The translations under genes and the position numbers were made by a program. Below, piece after piece: positions 45,690 to 55,066 of a DNA stretch of 64,000 nucleotides. Position 1 is the first letter of the stretch. The number at the start of each line of letters is the position of its first letter. This DNA comes from Streptomyces chattanoogensis (GTDB lineage Bacteria; Actinomycetota; Actinomycetes; Streptomycetales; Streptomycetaceae). The stretch lies in contig NZ_LGKG01000149.1 of NCBI RefSeq assembly GCF_001294335.1, positions 15,161 through 79,160 of the forward strand, written 5' to 3'. Under the pieces are notes generated by a model. The model was not told the DNA's origin. It searched no databases and worked only from the letters and a program-made list of their open reading frames with translations.

Positions 45690-46649
45690 CTACTGGGTGT
45701 CGTCCGTCGGGGCGGAGCCGGACAGCTGGAACATCCGCGGCTGGTGACTCACCTGTTCGGCGATCCCCGAGCCGACCAGCTTGTCGAGCGCGTTCGCGAT
45801 AGCGCCCGAGGACTTTTCGATGACGCGGCTGATCTTGGTGGCGGTGAATGCTTCGTCGGGGTGCGCCTCGAGGTGGTCGATGACCATTTGCCGCAGCGCT
45901 CCCGGCGCGAGCCGCCGCTTTTCGCCGGGCAGGATGATCGCTTCCGTCAGTGTCGAACGTGGCGCGGTGCTTGTCTGCGGCGCGCAGGCGATGTTGTCGC
46001 CCTCGCTCTGCGGGCCGTCTTCGCTGCTGTCGTCCTTCTCGCTGCGCTCGGTGGCCTGTGGCTGTACGTCCTGGCCCGGCTCAGTCTCCTGAGTCTCCGG
46101 TCCGGTGGCGGGGTCTGTGCTGGCAGTGTCAGGGGCGCTGGGGAGTTCGGGGGTGTTGGGGTCGGATTCGTCGGACAGAGTGCCCTCCTTGTCTGTGTAG
46201 TCGCTATCCGGTGCCGAGGCAACGGCGGGGTCTGCGACGTCGGGCTCGTCAGCCGAGGTGTCACCGTTGTTCGTGACGCTGTCGTCCGGCGTCGAGGCAT
46301 CGAGGCTGCCGGGTTTCGGCTGGTCACTGTTGGGTGCGTGGCTGTCCCCGTCCTTGCTGGTCATCTCGACGGTGGGGGCTGGGTGCCAGAGGTCGGGGTT
46401 GCGGCGGGGGCCGTCGTGGCCGCCGCGGGTGCGTACGGCCACGCCGTGCTTCTCCAGCAGGGTCAGGGCCCTTCCGGCGGTGGAGTTGCCCACGCCTGCG
46501 GCGAGGGCGAGTTCGGCGACGGTGACGGGTTCGGTGAGGCCGATCAGTTCGGTGTAGATCGCGGCATTGGCGCCGGTCAGCCCGGTCAGCGGCTCGGGTG
46601 TGGTGGCGGCACGCGGTGTGCGTGCGCTGTCGGGGGTGGTGTCGGACAT
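45690..46649 (-). CDS. protein with two winged-helix-like domains and an acidic linker
   Basis: 319 residues. Residues 25-75 (YTELIGLTEPVTVAELALAA, then NSTAGRALTLLEKHGV) form a MarR-like winged helix. Residues ~95-225 are acidic and disordered (Asp/Glu/Ser/Pro). Residues 235-310 (PGALRQMVIDHLEAHPDEAF, then SSGAIANALDKLVGSGI) form a second winged helix. Two DNA-binding heads on a flexible linker suggest bridging of two sites, possibly in the GATC-rich block just upstream. Last gene of the T4SS operon. Confidence 0.65.
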   Translation of the reverse strand: MSDTTPDSARTPRAATTPEPLTGLTGANAAIYTELIGLTEPVTVAELALAAGVGNSTAGRALTLLEKHGVAVRTRGGHDGPRRNPDLWHPAPTVEMTSKDGDSHAPNSDQPKPGSLDASTPDDSVTNNGDTSADEPDVADPAVASAPDSDYTDKEGTLSDESDPNTPELPSAPDTASTDPATGPETQETEPGQDVQPQATERSEKDDSSEDGPQSEGDNIACAPQTSTAPRSTLTEAIILPGEKRRLAPGALRQMVIDHLEAHPDEAFTATKISRVIEKSSGAIANALDKLVGSGIAEQVSHQPRMFQLSGSAPTDDTQ

Positions 46650-47018
46650 GAGGGGGCCTCGCTTCCGGTGAGTGATTCGGTGGTTGAGGTCCCCGGCCGG
46701 GGGCGGGTCCGCATGTGCGGGCCGCAGGGGTTCGCCGGGCGCGTGCGCATCGCGGTACTCCGGGCGAACGTGGCCGTGGCGAGAGCGAGTTCACGTTTTC
46801 CGGAACCCGCGGTTCGTCGGCCACGACCATGGACGCTCGGACCCGGTGCGAAGTCAAGCGCGGGGTTGCCCCCAGATCGGGCCTGGTCGGAGTGGGTGGT
46901 CGGCGGAGCGGATACGGGAACGGCCGTACGCCGATCCCGATCGGTGTGGGGGCGCGGGGCGTCGGGGCGTTGGGTCCCGGCGAACCGATCGGCACCCGGC
47001 AGGGCGGATCTGGATGGT
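46650..47018. other. 369-bp intergenic gap, part of a GATC-rich block
   Basis: No gene. The right half (from 46870) contains repeated GATCG words, often as CCGATCGG, continuing into the DUF2637-like gene. See the repeat entry at 46870-47580. Confidence 0.5.
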
Positions 47019-47580
47019 TCATCCGATCGGGGACGGTGGGGCGGAGCGGCGGGCTTGGAGCTGGTCGTGGATCTGGCGGGCGCGTTTGGGGCCGATGTTC
47101 AGATCGGTGCGCAGCCGCCAGATGCTCGCCGGTTTGCCGGTGGCGGCGCGGACGGCATCGTCGAGGGCGACGGCGTGCGGCCACATGTCGGCGTCTGTCG
47201 CCCCGGAACCGGCCGGTGTGGCCCCGGGGGCGGGCGGCTGGCCGTCGGGCGGACTGTCGCCCACGTCGGGGGTGGCGATGTCCCCATCGGTGGTGGTTGG
47301 AACGGGGGCTCCGGCCGGGCTGGGATCGGATCCGATCGCCGGCGGCGGACAGGGGAAAGCGGCTGTGTCCGGATCGATGGAGTCGGTGGCCGATCGGGGC
47401 GCGGGGTCTGTGGTCGGGGTGGACGGATCGGTCGGATCGGCGGAGCCGATCCGGTCCAGGAGATCGGTGACGGTTCGGCGGTAGGCGGCGATCGTCTCCG
47501 TCAGGGCGATCAGGAGCAGGGCGGGGGTCAGATGGAGCAGCACAGCTGCTGGATCGGCCTGGTGCGGCCAACCGATCTGT
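46870..47580. repeat. GATC-rich block (21 GATC sites in ~710 bp)
   Basis: I count 21 GATC, most followed by G, including several CCGATCGG or CGATCGG. Random expectation at about 70% GC is near 2. The block spans the gap and the 3' half of the DUF2637-like gene, so coding alone does not explain it. Possible roles: binding array, transfer origin or methylation-sensitive region. Confidence 0.55.
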
Positions 47581-47894
47581 CCGTCTGGCCACAGGCTTTC
47601 CCAGGTGTTCATGAGCGCGGCGGTGGATCCGGCGCTCCAGCGCAGGGTCGTGGACCAGGCCGGTGGGGTGATGCCCCAGGCGGCCAGGCGTGCGTCGACG
47701 TAGAGGACACCGGCCAGCGCTGTCCCGATCATGGGGTCGAGGAGGACGGCGATGGGGAGGGGGACGTTGCGGCTGGTGGCGAAGCGGGTGACGTTGACCG
47801 TGGTGAAGACGAGGGCCAGGATCCCGACGGCGCACAGGACCCGGGTCATGGACCGCAGCAGGCTGATGGCCTCGCGGGCGTCGACGTGCTTCAC
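47019..47894 (-). CDS. DUF2637-like membrane protein with C-terminal helix-turn-helix
   Basis: 291 residues from the GTG at 47894, with GGAGGG 5 nt upstream and a 4-base overlap (GTGA) with the previous stop. Four hydrophobic segments in the first ~150 residues (e.g. RVLCAVGILALVFTTVNVT, LLLHLTPALLLIALTETIAA) match SpdB/DUF2637-type transfer proteins of Streptomyces plasmids. The rest is a Pro/Asp/Thr-rich linker and a helix-turn-helix-like end (SIWRLRTDLNIGPKRARQIH). It probably assists plasmid spread at the membrane. The linker coincides with the GATC-rich DNA. Confidence 0.65.
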   Translation of the reverse strand: MKHVDAREAISLLRSMTRVLCAVGILALVFTTVNVTRFATSRNVPLPIAVLLDPMIGTALAGVLYVDARLAAWGITPPAWSTTLRWSAGSTAALMNTWESLWPDGQIGWPHQADPAAVLLHLTPALLLIALTETIAAYRRTVTDLLDRIGSADPTDPSTPTTDPAPRSATDSIDPDTAAFPCPPPAIGSDPSPAGAPVPTTTDGDIATPDVGDSPPDGQPPAPGATPAGSGATDADMWPHAVALDDAVRAATGKPASIWRLRTDLNIGPKRARQIHDQLQARRSAPPSPIG

Positions 47895-48826
47895 CGTTGC
47901 CCTCCTCGTGCCGCGGGTCTCGTCGCTCCTTGGAAGGACGGGGCGTTGGTGTGTGCAGGGCCCTGGCGTACGACTGCTCCGGAGTGCGGGGCATCGATCG
48001 TCTTGCCGCTGGCGATGTAGAGCGAGACGTGCGTGATGCGGGTGGGGCTTGGGCCGAAGAACAGCAGGTCGCCCGGGGCCAGTCGTGCGCCTTTCGGGAG
48101 GCGGGGGCCGGCGTCGTACTGGGCTTGTGCGACGCGGGGGATGGAGATGCCTGCGGCGCGGTAGGCGGCCTGGGTGAGGCCGGAGCAGTCGAAGCCACCC
48201 TCGAACGATCCGTCGCCGCCCCAGAGGTAGGGGGTGCCGAGCTGGGAGCGGGCGAAGGCGACTGCCTTGGCGGCGGAGCCGGTTGGGGTGGGTGCGGCGG
48301 CTGCATAGCTGTTCGCGATCTTGAGGACCTGGGTCACATAGGCGTGGGAGTGGTTGTACGCGTAGATCGCGGCCTGCGGGTTCTTGCCGTTCCTGGCGCC
48401 GTGGGCGCACAGCAGCCTGGCCGCGGCGTACACGGCGTCGACGGGATCCCACGGAGTGGGTGGCCGCTCCCCGTCTGGCGGTACGGGTCGGGAGTACGCC
48501 TTGAAGGTGGCTGGCAGGAACTGCATGGGCCCGACGGCTCCTGCGGTGGAGCGCATGGTGGGGTGGCGGGCGTGGTTGGTTTCGACCTTGCCGATGGCGG
48601 CGAGGGTGGTCCAGGGCAGGCCGGGGCATTCAGGGGCTGCGCGCTGGTAGAGGGCGAGCATGTGCGGCGGGATGTCGTTCAGGGCGTGTGTGCTCGGGGC
48701 GGCTGACTCGCCGCTGTCGAAGGATGTGCTGCCCATTGCTGCGGCGATGGCGAGGGCTGCGAGCAGCGGAAGGGCGAGGGCCGCGCAGCCGACGCCGGCG
48801 GTTGCCTTCGCGAGCATGGAACTCAT
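47891..48826 (-). CDS. cell-wall hydrolase: lytic transglycosylase plus NlpC/P60 domains
   Basis: 311 residues from the ATG at 48826, which overlaps the upstream stop (ATGA). A membrane or signal segment (res 8-30) is followed by a transglycosylase-like domain with Glu82 (IGKVETNHA) and GPMQFLPATF, then an NlpC/P60 peptidase with Cys214 (GFDCSGLTQAAY) and His266 (THVSLYIASG). Such two-domain VirB1-like enzymes open the peptidoglycan for the conjugation channel. All catalytic residues are in place. Confidence 0.88.
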   Translation of the reverse strand: MSSMLAKATAGVGCAALALPLLAALAIAAAMGSTSFDSGESAAPSTHALNDIPPHMLALYQRAAPECPGLPWTTLAAIGKVETNHARHPTMRSTAGAVGPMQFLPATFKAYSRPVPPDGERPPTPWDPVDAVYAAARLLCAHGARNGKNPQAAIYAYNHSHAYVTQVLKIANSYAAAAPTPTGSAAKAVAFARSQLGTPYLWGGDGSFEGGFDCSGLTQAAYRAAGISIPRVAQAQYDAGPRLPKGARLAPGDLLFFGPSPTRITHVSLYIASGKTIDAPHSGAVVRQGPAHTNAPSFQGATRPAARGGQR

Positions 48827-49815
48827 GATGCGGTGTCGGGGGCGGGCGGCAGTGGAGGGACGGGGAGCGTAAGGGAAGTGTCGGCGTCGGTCGGCTCGAG
48901 TCCCGAGGCAGGACTGAGGTTGGGCCATCGGGTGGCGAGGTGGGTGAGGGTGGTGCGGGTGCCGGCGGACTGGAGTGGTGCCCACCAGGGGCCCCAGGGC
49001 TCGGTGGTGGTGAAGTCCGCGGACGAGGTCGCCACGTGCAGTTCCAGTTCGCGTGCGGTGTCGGCCAGGCGGTGGCGGAGTGCTTGGCCGCGGGATTGGG
49101 TGCGGGTGTGGATGAGGAGGGCGGGGCGGCTGCCGGTGGCGGTGGTGAAGGCGGCGTAGGCGGCGAGTTTGGCTTCGACGCGGGGCAGGGGCTGGCTGCC
49201 GGTGTCGTATTCGAGGAAGAAGGGCAGTAGGCGGTCGCCGTCGTGCCAGTGGGCGTAGGCGTCAGGGCGGATGATGTCGCTCCAGCGGCGGGCGGCGGAG
49301 CGTTCCGAGAGCCAGAGCGTGAGTCCGGCCTGGGGGTTGGTGTGGGTGTGGGCGGCGAGGTGGGTGAGGAGTTCGTTGACGCCGAGGTCGTGGCCGAGGG
49401 AGGGGGAGTAGGCGATGCGGCCGGTGTGGGTGGGGCGCCAGCCGAGGGCGGCGGTGTCGAGTCCGGCGTGGGCGGCGAGCAGGGTGGCTCCGGCGGGGCC
49501 GAGGGTGTAGTGCTCGGGGGCCGAACCGGACTGGGTGAGGGGGCGGAAGGAGTCGAGGACCGCGTGGCGGTGGAGGGTACGCAGGCGGCGTTGGGCGGAG
49601 CGGAGTGAGGTGTAGGCGAGGCGGGCGATCTGGTGCGTGGTGAGTACGCGGTGTTCGTACAGCATCCGGGCCAGCCAGAGGTCGCGGGTGGTGAGGCGGT
49701 GGGCGAGGGTGGCCACGTCTGTGTGTCTGGTGGGGCGGGTGCGGGTGCGGGTGGTGGCGGCGCGGGCGGTGTAGCGGGAGCCGGGCCCGGAGGCGGGGCG
49801 GGGTAGGGCGGGCAT
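48823..49815 (-). CDS. replication-relaxation family protein
   Basis: 330 residues. The N-terminal winged helix (WLARMLYEHRVLTTHQIARL, then SLRSAQRRLRTLHRHAVLD) is followed by the conserved block SLGHDLGVNELLTHL, then IIRPDAYAHWHDGDRLLPFF and EYDTGSQPLPRVEAKL, the usual layout of this plasmid-linked family (PF13814 type). Known members are thought to act at plasmid origins, possibly helping strand opening. It lies between the TraG-like and NlpC genes in the T4SS operon. With no classic relaxase seen, it is the best candidate for acting on the transfer origin. Confidence 0.78.
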   Translation of the reverse strand: MPALPRPASGPGSRYTARAATTRTRTRPTRHTDVATLAHRLTTRDLWLARMLYEHRVLTTHQIARLAYTSLRSAQRRLRTLHRHAVLDSFRPLTQSGSAPEHYTLGPAGATLLAAHAGLDTAALGWRPTHTGRIAYSPSLGHDLGVNELLTHLAAHTHTNPQAGLTLWLSERSAARRWSDIIRPDAYAHWHDGDRLLPFFLEYDTGSQPLPRVEAKLAAYAAFTTATGSRPALLIHTRTQSRGQALRHRLADTARELELHVATSSADFTTTEPWGPWWAPLQSAGTRTTLTHLATRWPNLSPASGLEPTDADTSLTLPVPPLPPAPDTAS

Positions 49816-49866
49816 GACGTATCACCTCCGGTGGATGCGGATGTGCTGGATGTTCTTGTGGGTTGT

Positions 49867-52278
49867 TCAGGGGCGGGTGGCTTGGCGGGGGCTGGTGCGG
49901 GTGGCGGCGGCTGTTCGCAGGTCTTTGGCGCGGCCGGGGACTGGGGGTGGCAGGGGCCGGGTGGTGAAGGTGAAGGCGGTGGATTCTGCGCCGCTGGTCA
50001 GGAGGTGGGCGGTGGCCTGGTAGGGCCCGAGGTGGGCGAGGTCGTGGGCGGCCAGTGTTGGGAGGGTGTGGCGTTCCAGGGCGTTGGAGTCTTCCGGGGA
50101 GGCGTTGAAGAAGACCTTGTTGCGGGCGTTGGCGGAGATGCCTTCGCGTAGGTCGCGTGGGAGCTGGGCGAGGTGCTGGTGGGCCAGGAGCATGGACAGG
50201 CGGTAGCCGCGTGCCTCGGCGAGCATGTCCTCCAGCGGGTAGGGCAGGGTCAGGAAGTTGTGGGCCTCGTCGATGCTCAAGGTGGCGTCGATCCGCCGGT
50301 GTTCGGGAGCTCGGGCGCGGGCGGAGGCTGCCTGCCAGGTTCCGGCGACGATGAAGGAGCCGAGCAGGCGGGCTGTCTCTTCCCCGAGGGCACCTTTGGG
50401 GAGGCGCGCGAGAAGGATGCCGCCGTCGAGGACCTGAGCGAGGTCGAAGGTGGAGGGACCGGCGGAGATCGCGCGACGGGCGAAGTCGCGTAGCAGGAAC
50501 GCGCGCAGCTTGTTCATGACCGGGCCGACCACGGCAGCCCGGGACGGCTCGGACATCGACTCGTACCAGGCCCAGAAGCCGCGCAGGACCGGGTCCTTGA
50601 GGGCGGGGATGATGCGTAGCCGGTAGGCACTCTCGCCGAGCAGGCGGGGGATGTCGGCGAGGGTGACCAGCTGGCCGGTGCGGTTGCGGTGTTTGAGGAG
50701 GGTCAGGCAGGCGGCGCGCATGACGTCGTCGGTGCGTGGTCCCCAGAAGGCGGTGAAGATGCGCCGGAAGATGCCGGTGATGTTGTCGACTACGACGTCG
50801 ATGTCCTCGCCGTCGAGCACGTTCAGGCATGGGGGCGTGTGGGGGTCGTCGGGGTCGATGAGGACGAGGCGGTCGGCGCAGGTGTCGGGGAGGCGGTCCA
50901 GGAGGTCGGTGACCAGGTCGCCTTTGGGGTCGATGACGATGACGCCGCGGTGGTTGCGTACGTCGTCGAGGGCGAGGTTGGCGATGAGGGTGGACTTGCC
51001 GGAGCCTGTCGCGCCCATGACATGGAGGTGGTGACGGGCGTCGGCGACCGCGATACCGACGCCGCGGCGGGCCCCGGTATCGGCCTGGCCGAGGGGTTTG
51101 ACGCCGTTGCCGGGCGCGGGCTCGGGAACCTGCGGGGGCGGCAGGACAGAGCGGGCGCCGGCCCGACGCAGCCCCGGCGCGTCCGGGTCGAGGGGGAGGT
51201 GGGCGAGGGCAGCGAGTTCGGGCACCGACAGCAACGCGGTACGGGAGGGGAGCTGCCGTGCGCTCAGGTGCGGTTCGGGGTGGGCCAGGCGGGTGCGGGT
51301 GAGGTAGTTGCGGTCGGCGAAGAGGCCGAAGGCGGAGGCCAGCACGTGCGCCCGGCCGCGCGCCACGTCCTGGGCCCGCTCCTGTGCGGGGGCACATGTG
51401 GCGGCGTAGGTGAGGGCGCACTGCCACTGGGGGCCGGAGAGCTTGGCAGCCGACTGCCGAACCAGGGCACTGTGTTCGGGGTCTTGCCTGCCCGTGGAGG
51501 CGGGCTGGGCGCGGTGGAGCAGGAGCGCGGCCAGGGCGGGCAGCCGGGCGGGGGTGCGCCCGGCCTTGAGGTGGCGTGCTTGGCGGCGGGAGCGGCGCAG
51601 TGCCCTGCCGGTGGCGGGGCGGGCCAGGATCTGGACGCAGGCGGCTTCTTCCTCGGCCATGCCTGTGGCGGCCTGGAGCAGCGCGCGTAGCGGGTCGGTG
51701 GGGTGGTCGGTACGCAGCGGCAGGACGTCGGGCTGGGCCGGCCGCAGTCGCCCGGCCGTGACCGGATCTGTGCCCGGAAGGAGGGGCGTGGGCTCGGTGA
51801 CGCGAGTGTGGGCGCCGGGCCAGGCAGCCTCGACGGCGCGCCGCACCAGCCCCAGCGGCACAGTGCCCGGAACCCACATGCGGATGCGAAGTCCGGTGTG
51901 CGACCAGGTGTATTCGAAGGCGAGGTGGGGCTGTCCGGTGGTGATGCGGCGCCACCATGGGCGAAGCAGGCCCGAGAGCTGCGCCCAGAGCACTTCACCG
52001 CCTTTTGGCGCGACGTGGGGCGGAGCAAGGATCTCAACGCACTGAGCACCCTCGGCCAGTTGGCGCTGGCGCCACTGGTGCAATCTCCGGTGCAGCACGA
52101 CCCCACCGGTCATCGCGAGGACAGCGCAGGGGGCAAGAAGAGGCGCATGCTTTCCGAGCCAGTTCCCGGCTTCATCGCTGACGGCAGCCCAGAAGCCGCC
52201 AGGGTCGGTGAGGAAGTCCGTCAGCGGCCCGCCCGGCGGCGTTGCGCCGAGGAGTCCGCACGGCCTCACGGCGCCCAC
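49867..52278 (-). CDS. TraG/VirD4-like T4SS coupling ATPase
   Basis: 803 residues. The N-terminal ~380 residues include one membrane segment (APCAVLAMTGGVVLHR) and an Arg-rich soluble region. The ATPase domain has Walker A VMGATGSGKSTLIA near 420 and Walker B near 455 (IVIDPKGDLV), with later ATLSIDEAHNFL and a Gln-containing motif (MLLAHQHLAQL). Coupling proteins bring the DNA to the secretion channel. The start overlaps the VirB4-like stop by 13 nt. Confidence 0.85.
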   Translation of the reverse strand: MGAVRPCGLLGATPPGGPLTDFLTDPGGFWAAVSDEAGNWLGKHAPLLAPCAVLAMTGGVVLHRRLHQWRQRQLAEGAQCVEILAPPHVAPKGGEVLWAQLSGLLRPWWRRITTGQPHLAFEYTWSHTGLRIRMWVPGTVPLGLVRRAVEAAWPGAHTRVTEPTPLLPGTDPVTAGRLRPAQPDVLPLRTDHPTDPLRALLQAATGMAEEEAACVQILARPATGRALRRSRRQARHLKAGRTPARLPALAALLLHRAQPASTGRQDPEHSALVRQSAAKLSGPQWQCALTYAATCAPAQERAQDVARGRAHVLASAFGLFADRNYLTRTRLAHPEPHLSARQLPSRTALLSVPELAALAHLPLDPDAPGLRRAGARSVLPPPQVPEPAPGNGVKPLGQADTGARRGVGIAVADARHHLHVMGATGSGKSTLIANLALDDVRNHRGVIVIDPKGDLVTDLLDRLPDTCADRLVLIDPDDPHTPPCLNVLDGEDIDVVVDNITGIFRRIFTAFWGPRTDDVMRAACLTLLKHRNRTGQLVTLADIPRLLGESAYRLRIIPALKDPVLRGFWAWYESMSEPSRAAVVGPVMNKLRAFLLRDFARRAISAGPSTFDLAQVLDGGILLARLPKGALGEETARLLGSFIVAGTWQAASARARAPEHRRIDATLSIDEAHNFLTLPYPLEDMLAEARGYRLSMLLAHQHLAQLPRDLREGISANARNKVFFNASPEDSNALERHTLPTLAAHDLAHLGPYQATAHLLTSGAESTAFTFTTRPLPPPVPGRAKDLRTAAATRTSPRQATRP

Positions 52279-54113
52279 CCCTCATCGTCGGCAGCAAGGT
52301 CGCCGGCGATGCCGACGCCGTCGTCCGTGTACTGCCCGGCGAGCTCGCCCGGATCGGTCGTGATCACTTCGTGTTCGCCAGGTGCGGCGACGCTGATGAG
52401 GGCAACCTTGTGGCGGCGGTCGCCGGTCAGCAGCAGTGCCTCGCCCCGTGAGGCCGACAGGAGGAATTCCTTCTCGCCGTGGCAGAGGTGGAAGTTCTCG
52501 CTGATCGTGCCGATGGCCTGAGGGGCTTGACGGAGCAGGACCTGGGTGGCGGCGTTCGAGACGATGGCCCGGCCCAGAGGGGAGGTGAGCACGTCGTCGG
52601 CGTCCTGGGTGACCATGGCCAGGCCGGTCCAGTACTTGCGGGCGGCTTTGGCCATGCGGAACAGGAACCGGGCTCCGGCCCCGTCGCGCATCAGCAGCCA
52701 TGCCTCGTCCACGACCACAAGGTGGCGGCCGACGGCAGGCCGGGAGGTGACCTGTCTCCAGATCGCGTCCAGCGCGAGCAGCATCGCGGGTGCCTTGACC
52801 TCGTCCGGGAGCTGGCGGAGAGCGAAGACGACCAGGTGGCCGGTGGCGGCTGCGGTGCTGGGGCCGTTGAACAGCTTGGCGTGTGACCCGGCGGTGTAGG
52901 GGGCCAGCCGATCGGCGAGATCGGCTGCAGCCTGACTTCCGTCCTCTTCCAGGACAGTGGTGAGGTCGCTGAGGTGAGGCGGGGTGCGGGTCCAGGTGCG
53001 GGCGTCGGAGGTGATCCCCACGCGGGTGTAGGCCGCGAGGATCGCGCGGTCCAGCACTGCCTTCTCGGCCGCGGTCAGGTCGGCGCCGAGGAGGACGGCG
53101 AGGAACGTGTGCAGGAATAGCACTCGCCGCGTCAGCATGTCCTCCCCACTGTGGGCCGCCGGTGGGATGTCGAAGGGGTTGAGGCGTACGCCATCGGCGC
53201 CGAGTGCGACCACATGTCCGCCGACGGTCTCAGCGAGGCGGACGTATTCATCCTCCGGATCGATCACCGAGGCCGTGATGCCGGTGAACAGCAGCCGCAG
53301 CAGTTCGAGTTTGGCGAGGTAGGACTTCCCGGCTCCGGAGCGGGCCAAGGTGATGGAGTTGTAGTTGTCCTGCGCGAAGCGGTCCCACAGCACCGGCGTG
53401 CCGGAGACCGCGTTCAGGCCGTACAAGACCCCCGCAGCCTCGCCGTCGCTACCGGTTGCAGTTGGCAGGTCGGGGCTGATGAAGGGGAAGCATGCGGCAA
53501 GCGCGGCGGTGTCGAAGGTGCGGCGGATCTTGAGCGTGTCGATGCCGAGCGGCAGGGTGGCGAGCCAGCCGGGCAGGGCCCGATAGGTGGTGGGAGCCAC
53601 CGTCATCAGCAGCGACTCAGCAATCGCACGGACGGCGGCAGCCTGTTCGGCGAGAGAGTTCTCGTCCGGGGCGTGGACGGTCAGGTACAGGGCGACGTGG
53701 AAGAGCTTTCCCTCGCCACGGGCGATGCGGTAGGCGAGTTCGGCGGCGTCCGCAGCGGCGGCCTCCTCCTCTGGATCGTCCAGGTGCCCCTTGTCGTATC
53801 CGGCGCGGCGGCCGGATTCGAGGCGGGCGCGCTGCTTCTTCAGCCCGGCGGCGGCCACCGGGTTGGGGACGGGCTCGATGTGCAGGGCGATGTCGAGGTG
53901 CCCGGGGAAGTTGAGCAGCGGGGCGAGCCAGCCGGCGGTGACCTCGGCCGGGTAGCCGGTGACCACCAGCGTGGTGGCCAAGCGGGCGCCGACAGCCAGA
54001 GCTCGGGCGTGGACCTCGATGGCTTCGGGGCCGGCCGCGTCGAGCAACACCGATCCGTCGATGGTCGGGCCAGCTGTGAGGTGGCGACGGCGGCCTAGGA
54101 GGAGCCGGGGCAT
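52266..54113 (-). CDS. VirB4-like T4SS ATPase
   Basis: 615 residues. The N-terminal part (to ~230) has the VirB4 helical region; the ATPase has Walker A LARSGAGKSYLAK near 257, IDPEDEYV, Walker B HLVVVDEAWLLM near 467 and the VirB4/TraC signature VTQDADDVL. No membrane segments. It energises pilus or channel assembly. The gene overlaps the PrgI-like gene by 19 nt, indicating tight coupling. Confidence 0.88.
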   Translation of the reverse strand: MPRLLLGRRRHLTAGPTIDGSVLLDAAGPEAIEVHARALAVGARLATTLVVTGYPAEVTAGWLAPLLNFPGHLDIALHIEPVPNPVAAAGLKKQRARLESGRRAGYDKGHLDDPEEEAAAADAAELAYRIARGEGKLFHVALYLTVHAPDENSLAEQAAAVRAIAESLLMTVAPTTYRALPGWLATLPLGIDTLKIRRTFDTAALAACFPFISPDLPTATGSDGEAAGVLYGLNAVSGTPVLWDRFAQDNYNSITLARSGAGKSYLAKLELLRLLFTGITASVIDPEDEYVRLAETVGGHVVALGADGVRLNPFDIPPAAHSGEDMLTRRVLFLHTFLAVLLGADLTAAEKAVLDRAILAAYTRVGITSDARTWTRTPPHLSDLTTVLEEDGSQAAADLADRLAPYTAGSHAKLFNGPSTAAATGHLVVFALRQLPDEVKAPAMLLALDAIWRQVTSRPAVGRHLVVVDEAWLLMRDGAGARFLFRMAKAARKYWTGLAMVTQDADDVLTSPLGRAIVSNAATQVLLRQAPQAIGTISENFHLCHGEKEFLLSASRGEALLLTGDRRHKVALISVAAPGEHEVITTDPGELAGQYTDDGVGIAGDLAADDEGWAP

Positions 54114-55060
54114 GCGAGGTCTCCTTCCGTTCCGTCGGCTTGCGATGTGGGTGTTTCGGGATTGCAGGCCGCGCTGACCAGGTGGGCGCTTTGCGGGCCG
54201 TCCAGAGGCGTGACGGTGATCTCGGCCGGCGCCAGGGCACGGGTGGCCTCGTCAAGGCGCTGGAGTGCCCGACCTTCAGCGGTGATGCGCCGCATTCCAC
54301 CTGCTGCGGATTCCTCGCGGGCGACAAGGAGGACCTGCCGGCCCAGCAGGTTGTCGCTCGCGGCAAGGTCGGCGAGGAACGCGGCATGGTCGCGTGCTGC
54401 TTGCTCCAGTGCCGGGTGCGGCAGCGCGGCGGCGGTGCGCTGCAGGGCATCAGCGGCGGGAGAAAGGTCGATTCGGTGGCAGCGCACCAGCAGCTGGGTG
54501 GGGCCGGTGAGGGAGTTGAGCCAGCGGGCGAAGGCGGCGGTCAGCCCCTGTTGTTCGGCCACCGAGCGCAGCTCGAAGTTGACTGTGGAACACATCGCCA
54601 TGGCGGCATTCCCCCCGCTGCCCAGGTCGAGCACTCCGTGAGGGGTGACGCCGTCGTAGGGCATACGCATGACGGCCGGAGTCTGACCTGCGGCCTTCGC
54701 CCACCGGGCGGGCACAACGGCGGGCAGAGACGGGACGCCTTCGGGAGCGTGCACACGGCGTCTGGGCGTGCGGGCGTGCATGAGGGCTGATGCCAGGAAG
54801 CGGTCGAGGCCGATGCCCTCCCGCTGGCCGAGCGCGAGTGCGGCCACCGCCCCGGCGATGGGGATCACCAGCACCGCGTAGGTGAGCGGAGCCAGGAAGG
54901 AGCGCGTCGCCCACCAGCCGCCATACAGCACCGCAACCGATACGGCGAGGATGGCGGTTTGCCGGGCGGTGAAGGGGCCCAGGAGCCGGTCCGGGCGGGA
55001 GATGTCCGCTGGAATGCGCGTGCCGTGTGGAGCGTCTGTGGGGTCGTCGGGGGCGTGCAT
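54095..55060 (-). CDS. PrgI-like / VirB3-type T4SS protein
   Basis: 321 residues. The N-terminal part has RIPADISRPDRLLGPFTARQ followed by two close transmembrane segments (ILAVSVAVLYGGWWATRSFL, APLTYAVLVIPIAGAVAALA), as in PrgI proteins that precede VirB4 in Gram-positive systems. The remaining ~200 residues are soluble and resemble the N-terminal region often found in SCO6880-type VirB4 proteins. It lies directly before VirB4, the expected order. Confidence 0.75.
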   Translation of the reverse strand: MHAPDDPTDAPHGTRIPADISRPDRLLGPFTARQTAILAVSVAVLYGGWWATRSFLAPLTYAVLVIPIAGAVAALALGQREGIGLDRFLASALMHARTPRRRVHAPEGVPSLPAVVPARWAKAAGQTPAVMRMPYDGVTPHGVLDLGSGGNAAMAMCSTVNFELRSVAEQQGLTAAFARWLNSLTGPTQLLVRCHRIDLSPAADALQRTAAALPHPALEQAARDHAAFLADLAASDNLLGRQVLLVAREESAAGGMRRITAEGRALQRLDEATRALAPAEITVTPLDGPQSAHLVSAACNPETPTSQADGTEGDLACPGSS

Positions 55061-55066
55061 GTGGGC

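Noticed and set aside
45100..45690. Left attachment site of the integrated element
   Set aside because: I looked for a copy of the tRNA-Leu 3' end and found none; serine-integrase cores can be very short, so the boundary stays undefined.
49262..51958. 898-codon minus-strand open frame overlapping the TraG-like gene
   Set aside because: Composition is almost only Pro, Arg, His and Ala; the overlapping frame carries Walker motifs and a membrane segment.
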